A program made the position numbers and the translations under genes. Under the pieces are notes generated by a model. It saw only the letters and a program-made list of their open reading frames with translations, was not told the DNA's origin and ran no database searches. Source: Gibbula magus (lineage: Eukaryota; Mollusca; Gastropoda; Trochida; Trochidae). From it: 64,000 nt of DNA. The stretch is from positions 4,448,035 through 4,512,034 of the forward strand of contig OW388298.1 of assembly GCA_936450465.1 (NCBI GenBank), written 5' to 3'. Shown here one piece after another: positions 41,431 to 54,700 of the stretch (position 1 is the first letter of the stretch; every line of letters starts with the position of its first letter).

Positions 41431-43640
41431 TACCTATGAATAGTTTCAAGATAAACATACATGCTTGTTATATTCAGTGCATGTACTTATGTATATTTAC
41501 CAGATAAACATACATACATGTTATATTCAGTGCATGTACCTATGTATAATTTCCAGATAAACATACACACATGTTATATTCAGTGCATGTACCTATGAAT
41601 AGTTTCCAGATAAACATACATGCATGTTATATTCAGTGCATGTACTTATGTATAGTTTCCAGATGAACATACACACATGTTATATTCAGTGCATGTACCT
41701 ATGTATAGTTTCCAGATAAACATACACACATGTTATTTTCAGTGCATGTACCTATGTATAGTTTCCAGATAAACATACATACATGTTATATTCAGTGCAT
41801 GTACCAATGTATAGTTTCCAGATGAACATACACACATGTTATATTCAGTGCATGTACCTATGTATAGTTTCCAGATGAACATACACCCATGTTATATTCA
41901 GTGCATGTACCTATGTACAGTTTCCAGATGAACATACACACATGTTATATTCAGTGCATGTACCTATGTATAGTTTCGAGAGAAACATACATACATGTTA
42001 TATTCAGTGCATGTACCTATGTATAGTTTTCAGATGAACATACACACATGTTATATTCAGTGCATGTACCTATGTATAGTTTCCAGATGAACATACACAC
42101 ATGTTATATTCAGTGCATGTACCTATGTATAGTTTCCAGATAAACATGCATACATGTTATATTCAGTGCATGTACCTATGTTTAGTTTCCAGATAAACAT
42201 ACATACATGTTATATTCAGTGCATGTACCTATGTATAGTTTCCAGATAAACATACATACATGTTATATTCAGTGCATGTACTTATGTATAGTTTCAAAAT
42301 GAACATACATATATGTTATATTCAGTGCATGTACCTATGTATAGTTTCCAGATGAACATACATACATGTTATATTCAATGCATGTACTTATGTATAGTTT
42401 CCAGAAGAACATACATACACGTTATATTCAGTGCATGTACCTATGTATAGTTTCCAGATAAACATACATACATGTTATTTTCAGTGCATGTACCTATGTA
42501 TAGTTTCCAGATAAACATACATACATGTTATTTTCAGTGCATGTACCTATGTATAGTTTCCAGATAAACATACACACATGTTTTATTCAGTGCATGTACT
42601 TATATATATTTGCCAGATAAACATACATACATGTTATATTCAGTGCATGTACCTATGTATAGTTTCCAGATGAACATACATACATGTTATATTCAGTGCA
42701 TGTACCTATGAATAGTTTCAAGATAAACATACATGCTTGTTATATTCAGTGCATGTACTTATGTATATTTACCAGATAAACATACATACATGTTATATTC
42801 AGTGCATGTACCTATGAATAGTTTCCAGATGAACATACACACATGTTATTTTCAGTGCATGTACCTATGAATAGTTTCAAGATAAACATACATGCTTGTT
42901 TTATTCAGTGCATGTACTTATGTATATTTACCAGATAAACATACATACATGTCATATTCAGTGCATGTACCTATGTATAGTTTCCAGATGAACATACATA
43001 CATGTTATATTCAGTGCATGTACCTATGAATAGTTTCAAGATAAACATACATGCTTGTTATATTCAGTGCATGTACTTATGTATATTTACCAGATAAACA
43101 TACATACATGTTATATTCAGTGCATGTACCTATGAATAGTTTCCAGATGAACATACACACATGTTATTTTCAGTGCATTTACCTATGTATAGTTTCCAGA
43201 TAAACATACACACATGTTATATTCAGTGCATGTACCTATGTATAGTTTCAAGATAAACATACATACATGTTATATTCAGTGCATGTACCAATGTATAGTT
43301 TCCAGATGAACATACACACATGTTATATTCAGTGCATGAACCTATGTATAGTTTCCAGATGAACATACACACATGTTATATTCAGTGCATGTACCTATGT
43401 ATAGTTTCCAGATGAACATACATACATGTTATATTCAGTGCATGTACCTATGAATAGTTTCAAGATAAACATACATGCTTGTTATATTCAGTGCATGTAC
43501 TTATGTATATTTACCAGATAAACATACACACAGGTTATATTCAGTGCATGTACCTATGTATAGTTTCAAGATAAACATACATACATGTTATATTCAGTGC
43601 ATGTACCAATGTATAGTTTCCAGATGAACATACACACATG
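41430..43640. repeat. trimer-rich domain, left part
   Basis: The linked pair TATGAATAGTTTCAAG...CATGCTTG and, one unit later, GTACTTATGTATATTTACCAG begins at 41438. It recurs at 42710, 42869, 43028 and 43452. The first three of these are 159 bp (three monomers) apart. The intervening 41600-42700 stretch holds plain units plus the TTTCAAAATG block at 42295. 42710-43028 matches 43823-44141 with an offset of 1,113 bp (21 monomers). Confidence 0.82.
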
Positions 43641-44850
43641 TTATTTTCAGTGCATGTACCTATGTATAGTTTCCAGATAAACATACACACATGTTTTATT
43701 CAGTGCATGTACTTATGTATATTTGCCAGATAAACATACATATATGTTATATTCAGTGCATGTACCTATGTATAGTTTCCAGATGAACATACATACATGT
43801 TATATTCAGTGCATGTACCTATGAATAGTTTCAAGATAAACATACATGCTTGTTATATTCAGTGCATGTACTTATGTATATTTACCAGATAAACATACAT
43901 ACATGTTATATTCAGTGCATGTACCTATGAATAGTTTCCAGATGAACATACACACATGTTATTTTCAGTGCATGTACCTATGAATAGTTTCAAGATAAAC
44001 ATACATGCTTGTTATATTCAGTGCATGTACTTATGTATATTTACCAGATAAACATACATACATGTTATATTCAGTGCATGTACCTATGTATAGTTTCCAG
44101 ATGAACATACATACATGTTATATTCAGTGCATGTACCTATGAATAGTTTCAAGATAAACATACATGCTTGTTATATTCAGTGCATGTACTTATGTATATT
44201 TACCAGATAAACATACATACATGTTATATTCAGTGCATGTACCAATGTATAGTTTCCAGATGAACATACACACATGTTATATTCAGTGCATGAACCTATG
44301 TATAGTTTTCAGATGAACATACACACATGTTATATTCAGTGCATGTACCTATGTATAGTTTCCAGATGAACATACATACATGTTATATTCAGTGCATGTA
44401 CCTATGAATAGTTTCAAGATAAACATACATGCTTGTTATATTCAGTGCATGTACTTATGTATATTTACCAGATAAACATACACACATGTTATATTCAGTG
44501 CATGTACCTATGTATAGTTTCAAGATAAACATACATACATGTTATTTTCAGTGCATGTACCTATGTATAGTTTCCAGATGAACATACACACATGTTATTT
44601 TCAGTGCATGTACCTATGTATAGTTTCCAGATAAACATACACACATGTTTTATTCAGTGCATGTACTTATGTATATTTGCCAGATAAACATACATATATG
44701 TTATATTCAGTGCATGTACCTATGTATAGTTTCCAGATGAACATACATACATGTTATATTCAGTGCATGTACCTATGAATAGTTTCAAGATAAACATACA
44801 TGCTTGTTATATTCAGTGCATGTACTTATGTATATTTACCAGATGAACAT
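43640..44850. repeat. 24-mer higher-order repeat, copy 1 (1,272 bp period)
   Basis: GAATAGTTTCAAG at 43823, 43982, 44141, 44406 and 44777 has counterparts at 45095, 45254, 45413, 45678 and 46049, all exactly 1,272 bp later. Inside, trimers (159 bp) repeat back to back. The TATATTTGCCAG plus TGTTTTATTCAG pair opens each copy. Confidence 0.88.
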
Positions 44851-44911
44851 ACATACACGTTATATTCAGTGCATGTACCTATGTATAGTTTCCAGATAAA
44901 CATACATACAT

Positions 44912-46122
44912 GTTATTTTCAGTGCATGTACCTATGTATAGTTTCCAGATAAACATACACACATGTTTTAGTCAGTGCATGTACTTATGTATATTTGCCA
45001 GATAAACATACATACATGTTATATTCAGTGCATGTACCTATGTATAGTTTCCAGATGAACATACATACATGTTATATTCAGTGCATGTACCTATGAATAG
45101 TTTCAAGATAAACATACATGCTTGTTATATTCAGTGCATGTACTTATGTATATTTACCAGATAAACATACATACATGTTATATTCAGTGCATGTACCTAT
45201 GAATAGTTTCCAGATGAACATACACACATGTTATTTTCAGTGCATGTACCTATGAATAGTTTCAAGATAAACATACATGCTTGTTATATTCAGTGCATGT
45301 ACTTATGTATATTTACCAGATAAACATACATACATGTTATATTCAGTGCATGTACCTATGTATAGTTTCCAGATGAACATACATACATGTTATATTCAGT
45401 GCATGTACCTATGAATAGTTTCAAGATAAACATACATGCTTGTTATATTCAGTGCATGTACTTATGTATATTTACCAGATAAACATACATACATGTTATA
45501 TTCAGTGCATGTACCAATGTATAGTTTCCAGATGAACATACACACATGTTATATTCAGTGCATGAACCTATGTATAGTTTCCAGATGAACATACACACAT
45601 GTTATATTCAGTGCATGTACCTATGTATAGTTTCCAGATAAACATACATACATGTTATATTCAGTGCATGTACCTATGAATAGTTTCAAGATAAACATAC
45701 ATGCTTGTTATATTCAGTGCATGTACTTATGTATATTTACCAGATAAACATACACACATGTTATATTCAGTGCATGTACCTATGTATAGTTTCAAGATAA
45801 ACATACATACATGTTATATTCAGTGCATGTACCAATGTATAGTTTCCAGATGAACATACACACATGTTATTTTCAGTGCATGTACCTATGTATAGTTTCC
45901 AGATAAACATACACACATGTTTTATTCAGTGCATGTACTTATGTATATTTGCCAGATAAACATACATATATGTTATATTCAGTGCATGTACCTATGTATA
46001 GTTTCCAGATGAACATACATACATGTTATATTCAGTCCATGTACCTATGAATAGTTTCAAGATAAACATACATGCTTGTTATATTCAGTGCATGTACTTA
46101 TGTATATTTACCAGATAAACAT
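44912..46122. repeat. 24-mer higher-order repeat, copy 2
   Basis: Counterpart of 43640-44850. Differences include TTTTAGTCAG near 44966 where copy 1 has TTTTATTCAG, and TTCAGTCCATG near 46035. The end of this copy overlaps the first unit of the 32-mer duplication. Confidence 0.87.
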
Positions 46123-46850
46123 ACATACATGTTATATTCAGTGCATGTACCTATGAATAGTTTCCAGATGAACATACACACATGTTATTTTCAGTGCATG
46201 TACCTATGAATAGTTTCAAGATAAACATACACACATGTTTTATTCAGTGCATGTACTTATGTATATTTGCCAGATAACCATACATACATGTTATATTCAG
46301 TGCATGTACCTATGTATAGTTTCCAGATGAACATACATACATGTTATATTCAGTGCATGTACCTATGAATAGTTTCAAGATAAACATACATGCTTGTTAT
46401 ATTCAGTGCATGTACTTATGTATATTTACCAGATAAACATACATACATGTTATATTCAGTGCATGTACCTATGAATAGTTTCCAGATGAACATACACACA
46501 TGTTAATTTCAGTGCATGTACCTATGAATAGTTTCAAGATAAACATACATGCTTGTTATATTCAGTGCATGTACTTATGTATATTTACCAGATAAACATA
46601 CATACATGTTATATTCAGTGCATGTACCTATGTATAGTTTCCAGATGAACATACATACATGTTATATTCAGTGCATGTACCTATGAATAGTTTCAAGATA
46701 AACATACATGCTTGTTATATTCAGTGCATGTACTTATGTATATTTACCAGATAAACATACATACATGTTATATTCAGTGCATGTACCTATGAATAGTTTC
46801 CAGATGAACATACACACATGTTATTTTCAGTGCATGTACCTATGTATAGT
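45770..46850. repeat. 32-mer duplication, left copy (1,696 bp offset)
   Basis: GAATAGTTTCAAG at 46049, 46208, 46367, 46526 and 46685 matches 47745, 47904, 48063, 48222 and 48381, each 1,696 bp later. Left-copy private changes include ATAACCATAC near 46276 and TTAATTTCAG near 46503. The second member (46208) carries CATACACACATG rather than CATGCTTG in both copies, a shared hybrid monomer. Confidence 0.87.
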
Positions 46851-47465
46851 TTCAAGATAAACATACATACATGTTATATTCAGTGCATGTACCAATGTAT
46901 AGTTTCCAGATGAACATACACACATGTTATATTCAGTGCATGTACCTATGTATAGTTTCAAGATAAACATACATACATGTTATATTCAGTGCATGTACCA
47001 ATGTATAGTTTCCAGATGAACATACACACATGTTATATTCAGTGCATGAACCTATGTATAGTTTCCAGATGAACATACACACATGTTATATTCAGTGCAT
47101 GTACCTATGTATAGTTTCCAGATGAACATACATACATGTTATATTCAGTGCATGTACCTATGAATAGTTTCAAGATAAACATACATGCTTGTTATATTCA
47201 GTGCATGTACTTATGTATATTTACCAGATAATCATACATACATGTTATATTCAGTGCATGTACCTATGTATAGTTTCCAGATAAACATACACACATGTTA
47301 TATTCAGTGCATGTACCTATGAATAGTTTCCAGATAAACATACATGCATGTTATATTCAGTGCATGTACTTATGTATAGTTTCCAGATGAACATACACAC
47401 ATGTTATATTCAGTGCATGTACCTATGTATAGTTTCCAAATAAACATACACACATGTTATATTCA
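46851..47465. repeat. satellite between 32-mer copies, repeated at 48.74-49.11 kb
   Basis: About 47100-47470 matches 48743-49112 (GAATAG at 47162 and 48805; TTTCCAAATAAAC with CC at 47436 and 49078). The offset is 31 monomers, minus one base after the short monomer at 48914. The 1,696- and 1,643-bp offsets differ by exactly one monomer, so one unit was gained or lost after the duplication. Confidence 0.82.
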
Positions 47466-48546
47466 GTGCATGTACCTATGTATAGTTTCAAGATAAACAT
47501 ACATACATGTTATATTCAGTGCATGTACCAATGTATAGTTTCCAGATGAACATACACACATGTTATTTTCAGTGCATGTACCTATGTATAGTTTCCAGAT
47601 AAACATACACACATGTTTTATTCAGTGCATGTACTTATGTATATTTGCCAGATAAACATACATATATGTTATATTCAGTGCATGTACCTATGTATAGTTT
47701 CCAGATGAACATACATACATGTTATATTCAGTGCATGTACCTATGAATAGTTTCAAGATAAACATACATGCTTGTTATATTCAGTGCATGTACTTATGTA
47801 TATTTACCAGATAAACATACATACATGTTATATTCAGTGCATGTACCTATGAATAGTTTCCAGATGAACATACACACATGTTATTTTCAGTGCATGTACC
47901 TATGAATAGTTTCAAGATAAACATACACACATGTTTTATTCAGTGCATGTACTTATGTATATTTGCCAGATAAACATACATACATGTTATATTCAGTGCA
48001 TGTACCTATGTATAGTTTCCAGATGAACATACATACATGTTATATTCAGTGCATGTACCTATGAATAGTTTCAAGATAAACATACATGCTTGTTATATTC
48101 AGTGCATGTACTTATGTATATTTACCAGATAAACATACATACATGTTATATTCAGTGCATGTACCTATGAATAGTTTCCAGATGAACATACACACATGTT
48201 ATTTTCAGTGCATGTACCTATGAATAGTTTCAAGATAAACATACATGCTTGTTATATTCAGTGCATGTACTTATGTATATTTACCAGATAAACATACATA
48301 CATGTTATATTCAGTGCATGTACCTATGTATAGTTTCCAGATGAACATACATACATGTTATATTCAGTGCATGTACCTATGAATAGTTTCAAGATAAACA
48401 TACATGCTTGTTATATTCAGTGCATGTACTTATGTATATTTACCAGATAAACATACATACATGTTATATTCAGTGCATGTACCTATGAATAGTTTCCAGA
48501 TGAACATACACACATGTTATTTTCAGTGCATGTACCTATGTATAGT
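47466..48546. repeat. 32-mer duplication, right copy
   Basis: Counterpart of 45770-46850. The match ends at about 48547, where TTTCCAG replaces TTTCAAG. Confidence 0.87.
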
Positions 48547-50190
48547 TTCCAGATAAACATACACACATGTTATATTCAGTGCATGTACCTATGTATAGTT
48601 TCAAGATAAACATACATACATGTTATATTCAGTGCATGTACCAATGTATAGTTTCCAGATGAACATACACACATGTTATATTCAGTGCATGAACCTATGT
48701 ATAGTTTCCAGATGAACATACACACATGTTATATTCAGTGCATGTACCTATGTATAGTTTCCAGATGAACATACATACATGTTTTATTCAGTGCATGTAC
48801 CTATGAATAGTTTCAAGATAAACATACATGCTTGTTATATTCAGTGCATGTACTTATGTATATTTACCAGATAATCATACATACATGTTATATTCAGTGC
48901 ATGTACCTATGTATAATTGCAGATAAACATACACACATGTTATATTCAGTGCATGTACCTATGAATAGTTTCCAGATAAACATACATGCATGTTATATTC
49001 AGTGCATGTACTTATGTATAGTTTCCAGATGAACATACACACATGTTATATTCAGTGCATGTACCTATGTATAGTTTCCAAATAAACATACACACATGTT
49101 ATATTCAGTGCATGTACCTATGTATAGTTTCCAGATAAACATACATACATGTTATATTCAGTGCATGTACCAATGTATAGTTTCCAGATGAACATACACA
49201 CATGTTATATTCAGTGCATGTACCTATGTATAGTTTCCAGATGAACATACACACATGTTATATTCAGTGCATGTACCTATGTACAGTTTCCAGATGAACA
49301 TACACACATGTTATATTCAGTGCATGTACCTATGTATAGTTTCCAGATAAACATACATACATGTTATATTCAGTGCATGTACCTATGTATAGTTTTCAGA
49401 TGAACATACACACATGTTATATTCAGTGCATGTAGCTATGTATAGTTTCCAGATGAACATACACACATGTTATATTCAGTGCATGTACCTATGTACAGTT
49501 TCCAGATGAACATACACACATGTTATATTCAGTGCATGTACCTATGTATAGTTTCCAGATAAACATACATACATGTTGTATACAGTGCATGTACTTATGT
49601 ATATTTACCAGATGAACATACACACATGTTATATTCAGTGCATGTACCTATGTATAGTTTCCAGATGAACATACATACATGTTATATTCAGTGCATGTAC
49701 CTATGTATAGTTTCCAGATAAACATGCATACATGTTATATTCAGTGCATGTACCTATGTTTAGTTTCCAGATAAACATACATACATGTTATATTCAGTGC
49801 ATGTACCTATGTATATTTTCCAGATAAACATACATACATGTTATATTCAGTGCATGTACTTATGTATAGTTTCAAAATGAACATACATACATGTTATATT
49901 CAGTGCATGTACCTATGTATAGTTTCCAGATGAACATACATACATGTTATATTCAGTGCATGTACCTATGTATAGGTTCCAGATAAACATGCACACAAGT
50001 TATATTCAGTGCATGTACCTATGTATAGTTTCCAGATGAACATACATACATGTTATATTCAGTGCATGTACCTATGTATAGTTTCCAGATAAACATACAT
50101 ACATGTTATATTCATGTGCATGTACCTATGTATAGTTTCCAGATAAACATACATACATGTTATATTCAGTGCATGTACTTATGTATAGTT
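48547..50190. repeat. mixed satellite with a 4-mer duplication
   Basis: A 52-bp monomer (GTATAATTGCAG, about 48911-48922) is unique in the window. GTACAGTTTCC at 49281 and 49493 marks a four-monomer (212 bp) duplication. A 54-bp CATGTGCATG monomer lies at 50113. About 41590-42000 has a similar series of variants (GAATAGTTTCCAGATAAAC with CATGCATG, then GTACAG), so this is a relative of that stretch. Confidence 0.78.
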
Positions 50191-51180
50191 TCAAAATGAA
50201 CATACATACATGTTATATTCAGTGCATGTACCTATGTATAGTTTCCAGATGAACATACATACATGTTATATTCAATGCATGTACTTATGTATAGTTTCCA
50301 GATGAACATACATACACGTTATATTCAGTGCATGTACCTATGTATAGTTTCCAGATAAACATACATACATGTTATTTTCAGTGCATGTACCTATGTATAG
50401 TTTCCAGATAAACATACACACATGTTTTAGTCAGTGCATGTACTTATGTATATTTGCCAGATAAACATACATACATGTTATATTCAGTGCATGTACCTAT
50501 TAATAGTTTCAAGATAAACATACATGCTTGTTATATTCAGTGCATGTACTTATGTATATTTACCAGATAAACATACATACATGTTATATTCAGTGCATGT
50601 ACCTATGTATAATTTCCAGATAAACATACATACATGTTATATTGAGTGCATGTACCTATGAATAGTTTCCAGATGAACATACATACATGTTATATTCAGT
50701 GCATGTACCTATGTATAGGTTCCAGATAAACATGCACACAAGTTATATTCAGTGCATGTACCTATGTATAGTTTCCAGATGAACATACATACATGTTATA
50801 TTCAGTGCATGTACCTATGTATAGGTTCCAGATAAACATGCACACAAGTTATATTCAGTGCATGTACCTATGAATAGTTTCCAGATGAACATACATACAT
50901 GTTATATTCAGTGCATGTACCTATGTATAGGTTCCAGATAAACATGCACACAAGTTATATTCAGTGCATGTACCTATGTATAGTTTCCAGATGAACATAC
51001 ATACATGTTATATTCAGTGCATGTACCTATGTATAGTTTCCAGATAAACATACATACATGTTATATTCAGTGCATGTACCTATGTATAGTTTCCAGATAA
51101 ACATACATACATGTTATATTCAGTGCATGTACTTATGTATAGTTTCAAAATGAACATACATACATGTTATATTCAGTGCA
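50190..51180. repeat. TTTCAAAATG block and first dimer triplet
   Basis: CAAAATG at 50192 opens a block shared with 32065, 42295, 53531 and 56658. Then the strongly marked monomer TATAGGTTCC...CATGCACACAAGTT occurs with AGG at 50717, 50823 and 50929. It alternates with plain GATGAAC units, giving a 106-bp dimer in three copies. Confidence 0.85.
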
Positions 51181-51856
51181 TGTACCTATGTATAGTTTCC
51201 AGATAAACATACATACATGTTATTTTCAGTGCATGTACTTATGTATAGTTTCAAAATGAACATACATACATGTTATATTCAGTGCATGTACCTATGTATA
51301 GGTTCCAGATAAACATGCACACAAGTTATATTCAGTGCATGTACCTATGTATAGTTTCCAGATGAACATACATACATGTTATATTCAGTGCATGTACCTA
51401 TGTATAGGTTCCAGATAAACATGCACACAAGTTATATTCAGTGCATGTACCTATGAATAGTTTCCAGATGAACATACATACATGTTATATTCAGTGCATG
51501 TACCTATGTATAGGTTCCAGATAAACATGCACACAAGTTATATTCAGTGCATGTACCTATGTATAGTTTCCAGATGAACATACATACATGTTATATTCAG
51601 TGCATGTACCTATGTATAGTTTCCAGATAAACATACATACATGTTATATTCAGTGCATGTACCTATGTATAGTTTCCAGATAAACATACATACATGTTAT
51701 ATTCAGTGCATGTACTTATGTATAGTTTCAAAATGAACATACATACATGTTATATTCAGTGCATGTACCTATGTATAGTTTCCAGATAAACATACATACA
51801 TGTTATTTTCAGTGCATGTACCTATGTATAGTTTCCAGATAAACATACACCCATGT
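51181..51856. repeat. 18-mer duplication, left copy (954 bp offset)
   Basis: Contains TTTCAAAATG, then the TATAGGTTCC dimer triplet at 51300, 51406 and 51512. The same series recurs at 52254, 52360 and 52466. 51181-51856 matches 52135-52810, ending in CATACACCCATG in both. Confidence 0.88.
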
Positions 51857-52134
51857 TATATTCAGTGCATGTACTTATGTATAGTTTCCAGATAAACATA
51901 CACACATGTTATATTCAGTGCATGTACCTATGTATATTTACCAGATAAACATACATACAGGTTATATTCAGTGCATGTACCTATGTATAGTTTCCAGATA
52001 AACATACATACATGTTATATTGAGTGCATGCACCTATGTATAGTTTCCAGATAAACATACATACATGTTATATTCAGTGCATGTACCTATGTATAGTTTC
52101 CAGATAAACATACATACATGTTATATTCAGTGCA
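51857..52134. repeat. insert matching 5.97-6.19 kb
   Basis: Between the two 954-bp copies lies a run of about five monomers with GTACTTATG, TATATTTACCAG, CATACAGGTT and ATATTGAGTGCATG in that order. The same four variants in the same order occur at about 5970-6190, about 45.9 kb away. One copy has a private TATAATCAG (6013) and the other GCATGCACC (52027). Confidence 0.72.
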
Positions 52135-52810
52135 TGTACCTATGTATAGTTTCCAGATAAACATACATACATGTTATTTTCAGTGCATGTACTTATGTAT
52201 AGTTTCAAAATGAACATACATACATGTTATATTCAGTGCATGTACCTATGTATAGGTTCCAGATAAACATGCACACAAGTTATATTCAGTGCATGTACCT
52301 ATGTATAGTTTCCAGATGAACATACATACATGTTATATTCAGTGCATGTACCTATGTATAGGTTCCAGATAAACATGCACACAAGTTATATTCAGTGCAT
52401 GTACCTATGAATAGTTTCCAGATGAACATACATACATGTTATATTCAGTGCATGTACCTATGTATAGGTTCCAGATAAACATGCACACAAGTTATATTCA
52501 GTGCATGTACCTATGTATAGTTTCCAGATGAACATACATACATGTTATATTCAGTGCATGTACCTATGTATAGTTTCCAGATAAACATACATACATGTTA
52601 TATTCAGTGCATGTACCTATGTATAGTTTCCAGATAAACATACATACATGTTATATTCAGTGCATGTACTTATGTATAGTTTCAAAATGAACATACATAC
52701 ATGTTATATTCAGTGCATGTACCTATGTATAGTTTCCAGATAAACATACATACATGTTATTTTCAGTGCATGTACCTATGTATAGTTTCCAGATAAACAT
52801 ACACCCATGT
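52135..52810. repeat. 18-mer duplication, right copy
   Basis: Counterpart of 51181-51856, with the TATAGGTTCC monomers at 52254, 52360 and 52466. The match ends at TGTTTTAGTC, where the left copy has TGTTATATTC. Confidence 0.88.
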
Positions 52811-53270
52811 TTTAGTCAGTGCATGTACTTATGTATATTTGCCAGATAAACATACATACATGTTATATTCAGTGCATGTACCTATGAATAGTTTCCAGAT
52901 AAACATACATACATGTTATATTCAGTGCATGTACCTATGTATAGTTTCCAGATAAACATACATACATGTTATATTCAGTGCATGTACTTATGTATAGTTT
53001 CAAAATGAACATACATACATGTTATATTTAGTGCATGTACCTATGTATAATTTCCAGATAAACATACACACATGTTATATTCAGTGCATGTACCTATGAA
53101 TAGTTTCCAGATGAACATACACACATGTTATTTTCAGTGCATGTACCTATGTATAGTTTCCAGATAAACATACACACATGTTATATTCAGTGCATGTACC
53201 TATATATAGTTTCAAGATAAACATACATACATGTTATATTCAGTGCATGTACCTATGTATAGTTTCCAGA
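52811..53270. repeat. satellite with mixed variants
   Basis: About nine monomers, including TATATTTGCCAG, TTTCAAAATG near 52999 and the double change CTATATATAGTTTCAAG near 53202. No unit longer than one or two monomers was recognised here. Confidence 0.75.
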
Positions 53271-54270
53271 TAAACATACATACATGTTATATTCAGTGCA
53301 TGTACCTATGTATAGGTTCCAGATAAACATGCACACAAGTTATATTCAGTACATGTACCTATGTATAGTTTCCAGATGAACATACATACATGTTATATTA
53401 AGTTCATGTACCTATGTATAGTTTCCAGATAAACATACATACATGTTATATTCAGTGCGTGTACCTATGTATAGTTTCCAGATAAACATACATACATGTT
53501 ATATTCAGTGCATGTACTTATGTATAGTTTCAAAATGAACATACATACATGTTATATTCAGTGCATGTACCTATGTATAGTTTCCAGATGAACATACATA
53601 CATGTTATATTCAATGCATGTACTTATGTATAGTTTCCAGATGAACATACATACACGTTATATTCAGTGCATGTACCTATGTATAGTTTCCAGATAAACA
53701 TACATACATGTTATTTTCAGTGCATGTACCTATGTATAGTTTCCAGATAAACATACACACATGTTTTAGTCAGTGCATATACTTATGTATATTTGCCAGA
53801 TAAACATACATACATGTTATATTCAGTGCATGTACCTATGAATAGTTTCAAGATAAACATACATGCTTGTTATATTCAGTGCATGTACTTATGTATATTT
53901 ACCAGATAAACATACATACATGTTATATTCAGTGCATGTACCTATGTATAATTTCCAGATAAACATACACACATGTTATATTCAGTGCATGTACCTATGA
54001 ATAGTTTCCAGATGAACATACACACATGTTATTTTCAGTGCATGTACCTATGTATAGTTTCCAGATAAACATACACACATGTTATATTCAGTGCATGTAC
54101 CTATATATAGTTTCAAGATAAACATACATACATGTTATATTCAGTGCATGTACCAATGTATAGTTTCCAGATGAACATACACACATGTTATATTCAGTGC
54201 ATGAACCTATGTATAGTTTCCAGATGAACATACACACATGTTATATTCAGTGCATGTACCTATGTATAGT
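53270..54270. repeat. 59-mer segmental duplication, left copy (3,127 bp offset)
   Basis: TATAGGTTCC at 53314, TTTCAAAATG at 53531 and GAATAGTTTCAAG at 53840 recur at 56441, 56658 and 56967, all exactly 3,127 bp later. Both copies also share TTCAGTACATG and the following TTCATG unit, which reads TTAAGTTCATG near 53398 and TTCAGTTCATG in the right copy. Confidence 0.9.
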
Positions 54271-54700
54271 TTCCAGATAAACATACATACATGTTATATT
54301 CAGTGCATGTACCTATGTATAGTTTTCAGATGAACATACACACATGTTATATTCAGTGCATGTACCTATGTATAGTTTCCAGATGAACATACACACATGT
54401 TATATTCAGTGCAGGTACCTATGTATAGTTTCCAGATGAACATACACACATGTTATATTCAGTGCATGTACCTATGTATAGTTTCCAGATAAACATACAT
54501 ACATGTTATATTCAGTGCATGTACTTATGTATAGTTTCCAGATGAACATACATACATGTTATATTCAGTGCATGTACCTATGTATAGTTTCCAGATAAAC
54601 ATACATACATGTTATATTCAGTGCATGTACCTATGTTTAGTTTCCAGATAAACATACATACATGTTATATTCAGTGCATGTACCTATGTATAATTTCCAG
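54270..54700. repeat. eight monomers present only in the left copy
   Basis: Left of this stretch the two copies are 3,127 bp apart; right of it they are 2,703 bp apart (CAGTCATG at 54725 and 57428). The difference is 424 bp, exactly eight monomers. They were deleted from the right copy or inserted in the left. Confidence 0.83.

Noticed and set aside
48832..49032. 66-codon open frame
   Set aside because: Created by GATAATCAT and the one-base-short GTATAATTGCAG monomer in otherwise ordinary satellite; no independent coding evidence.
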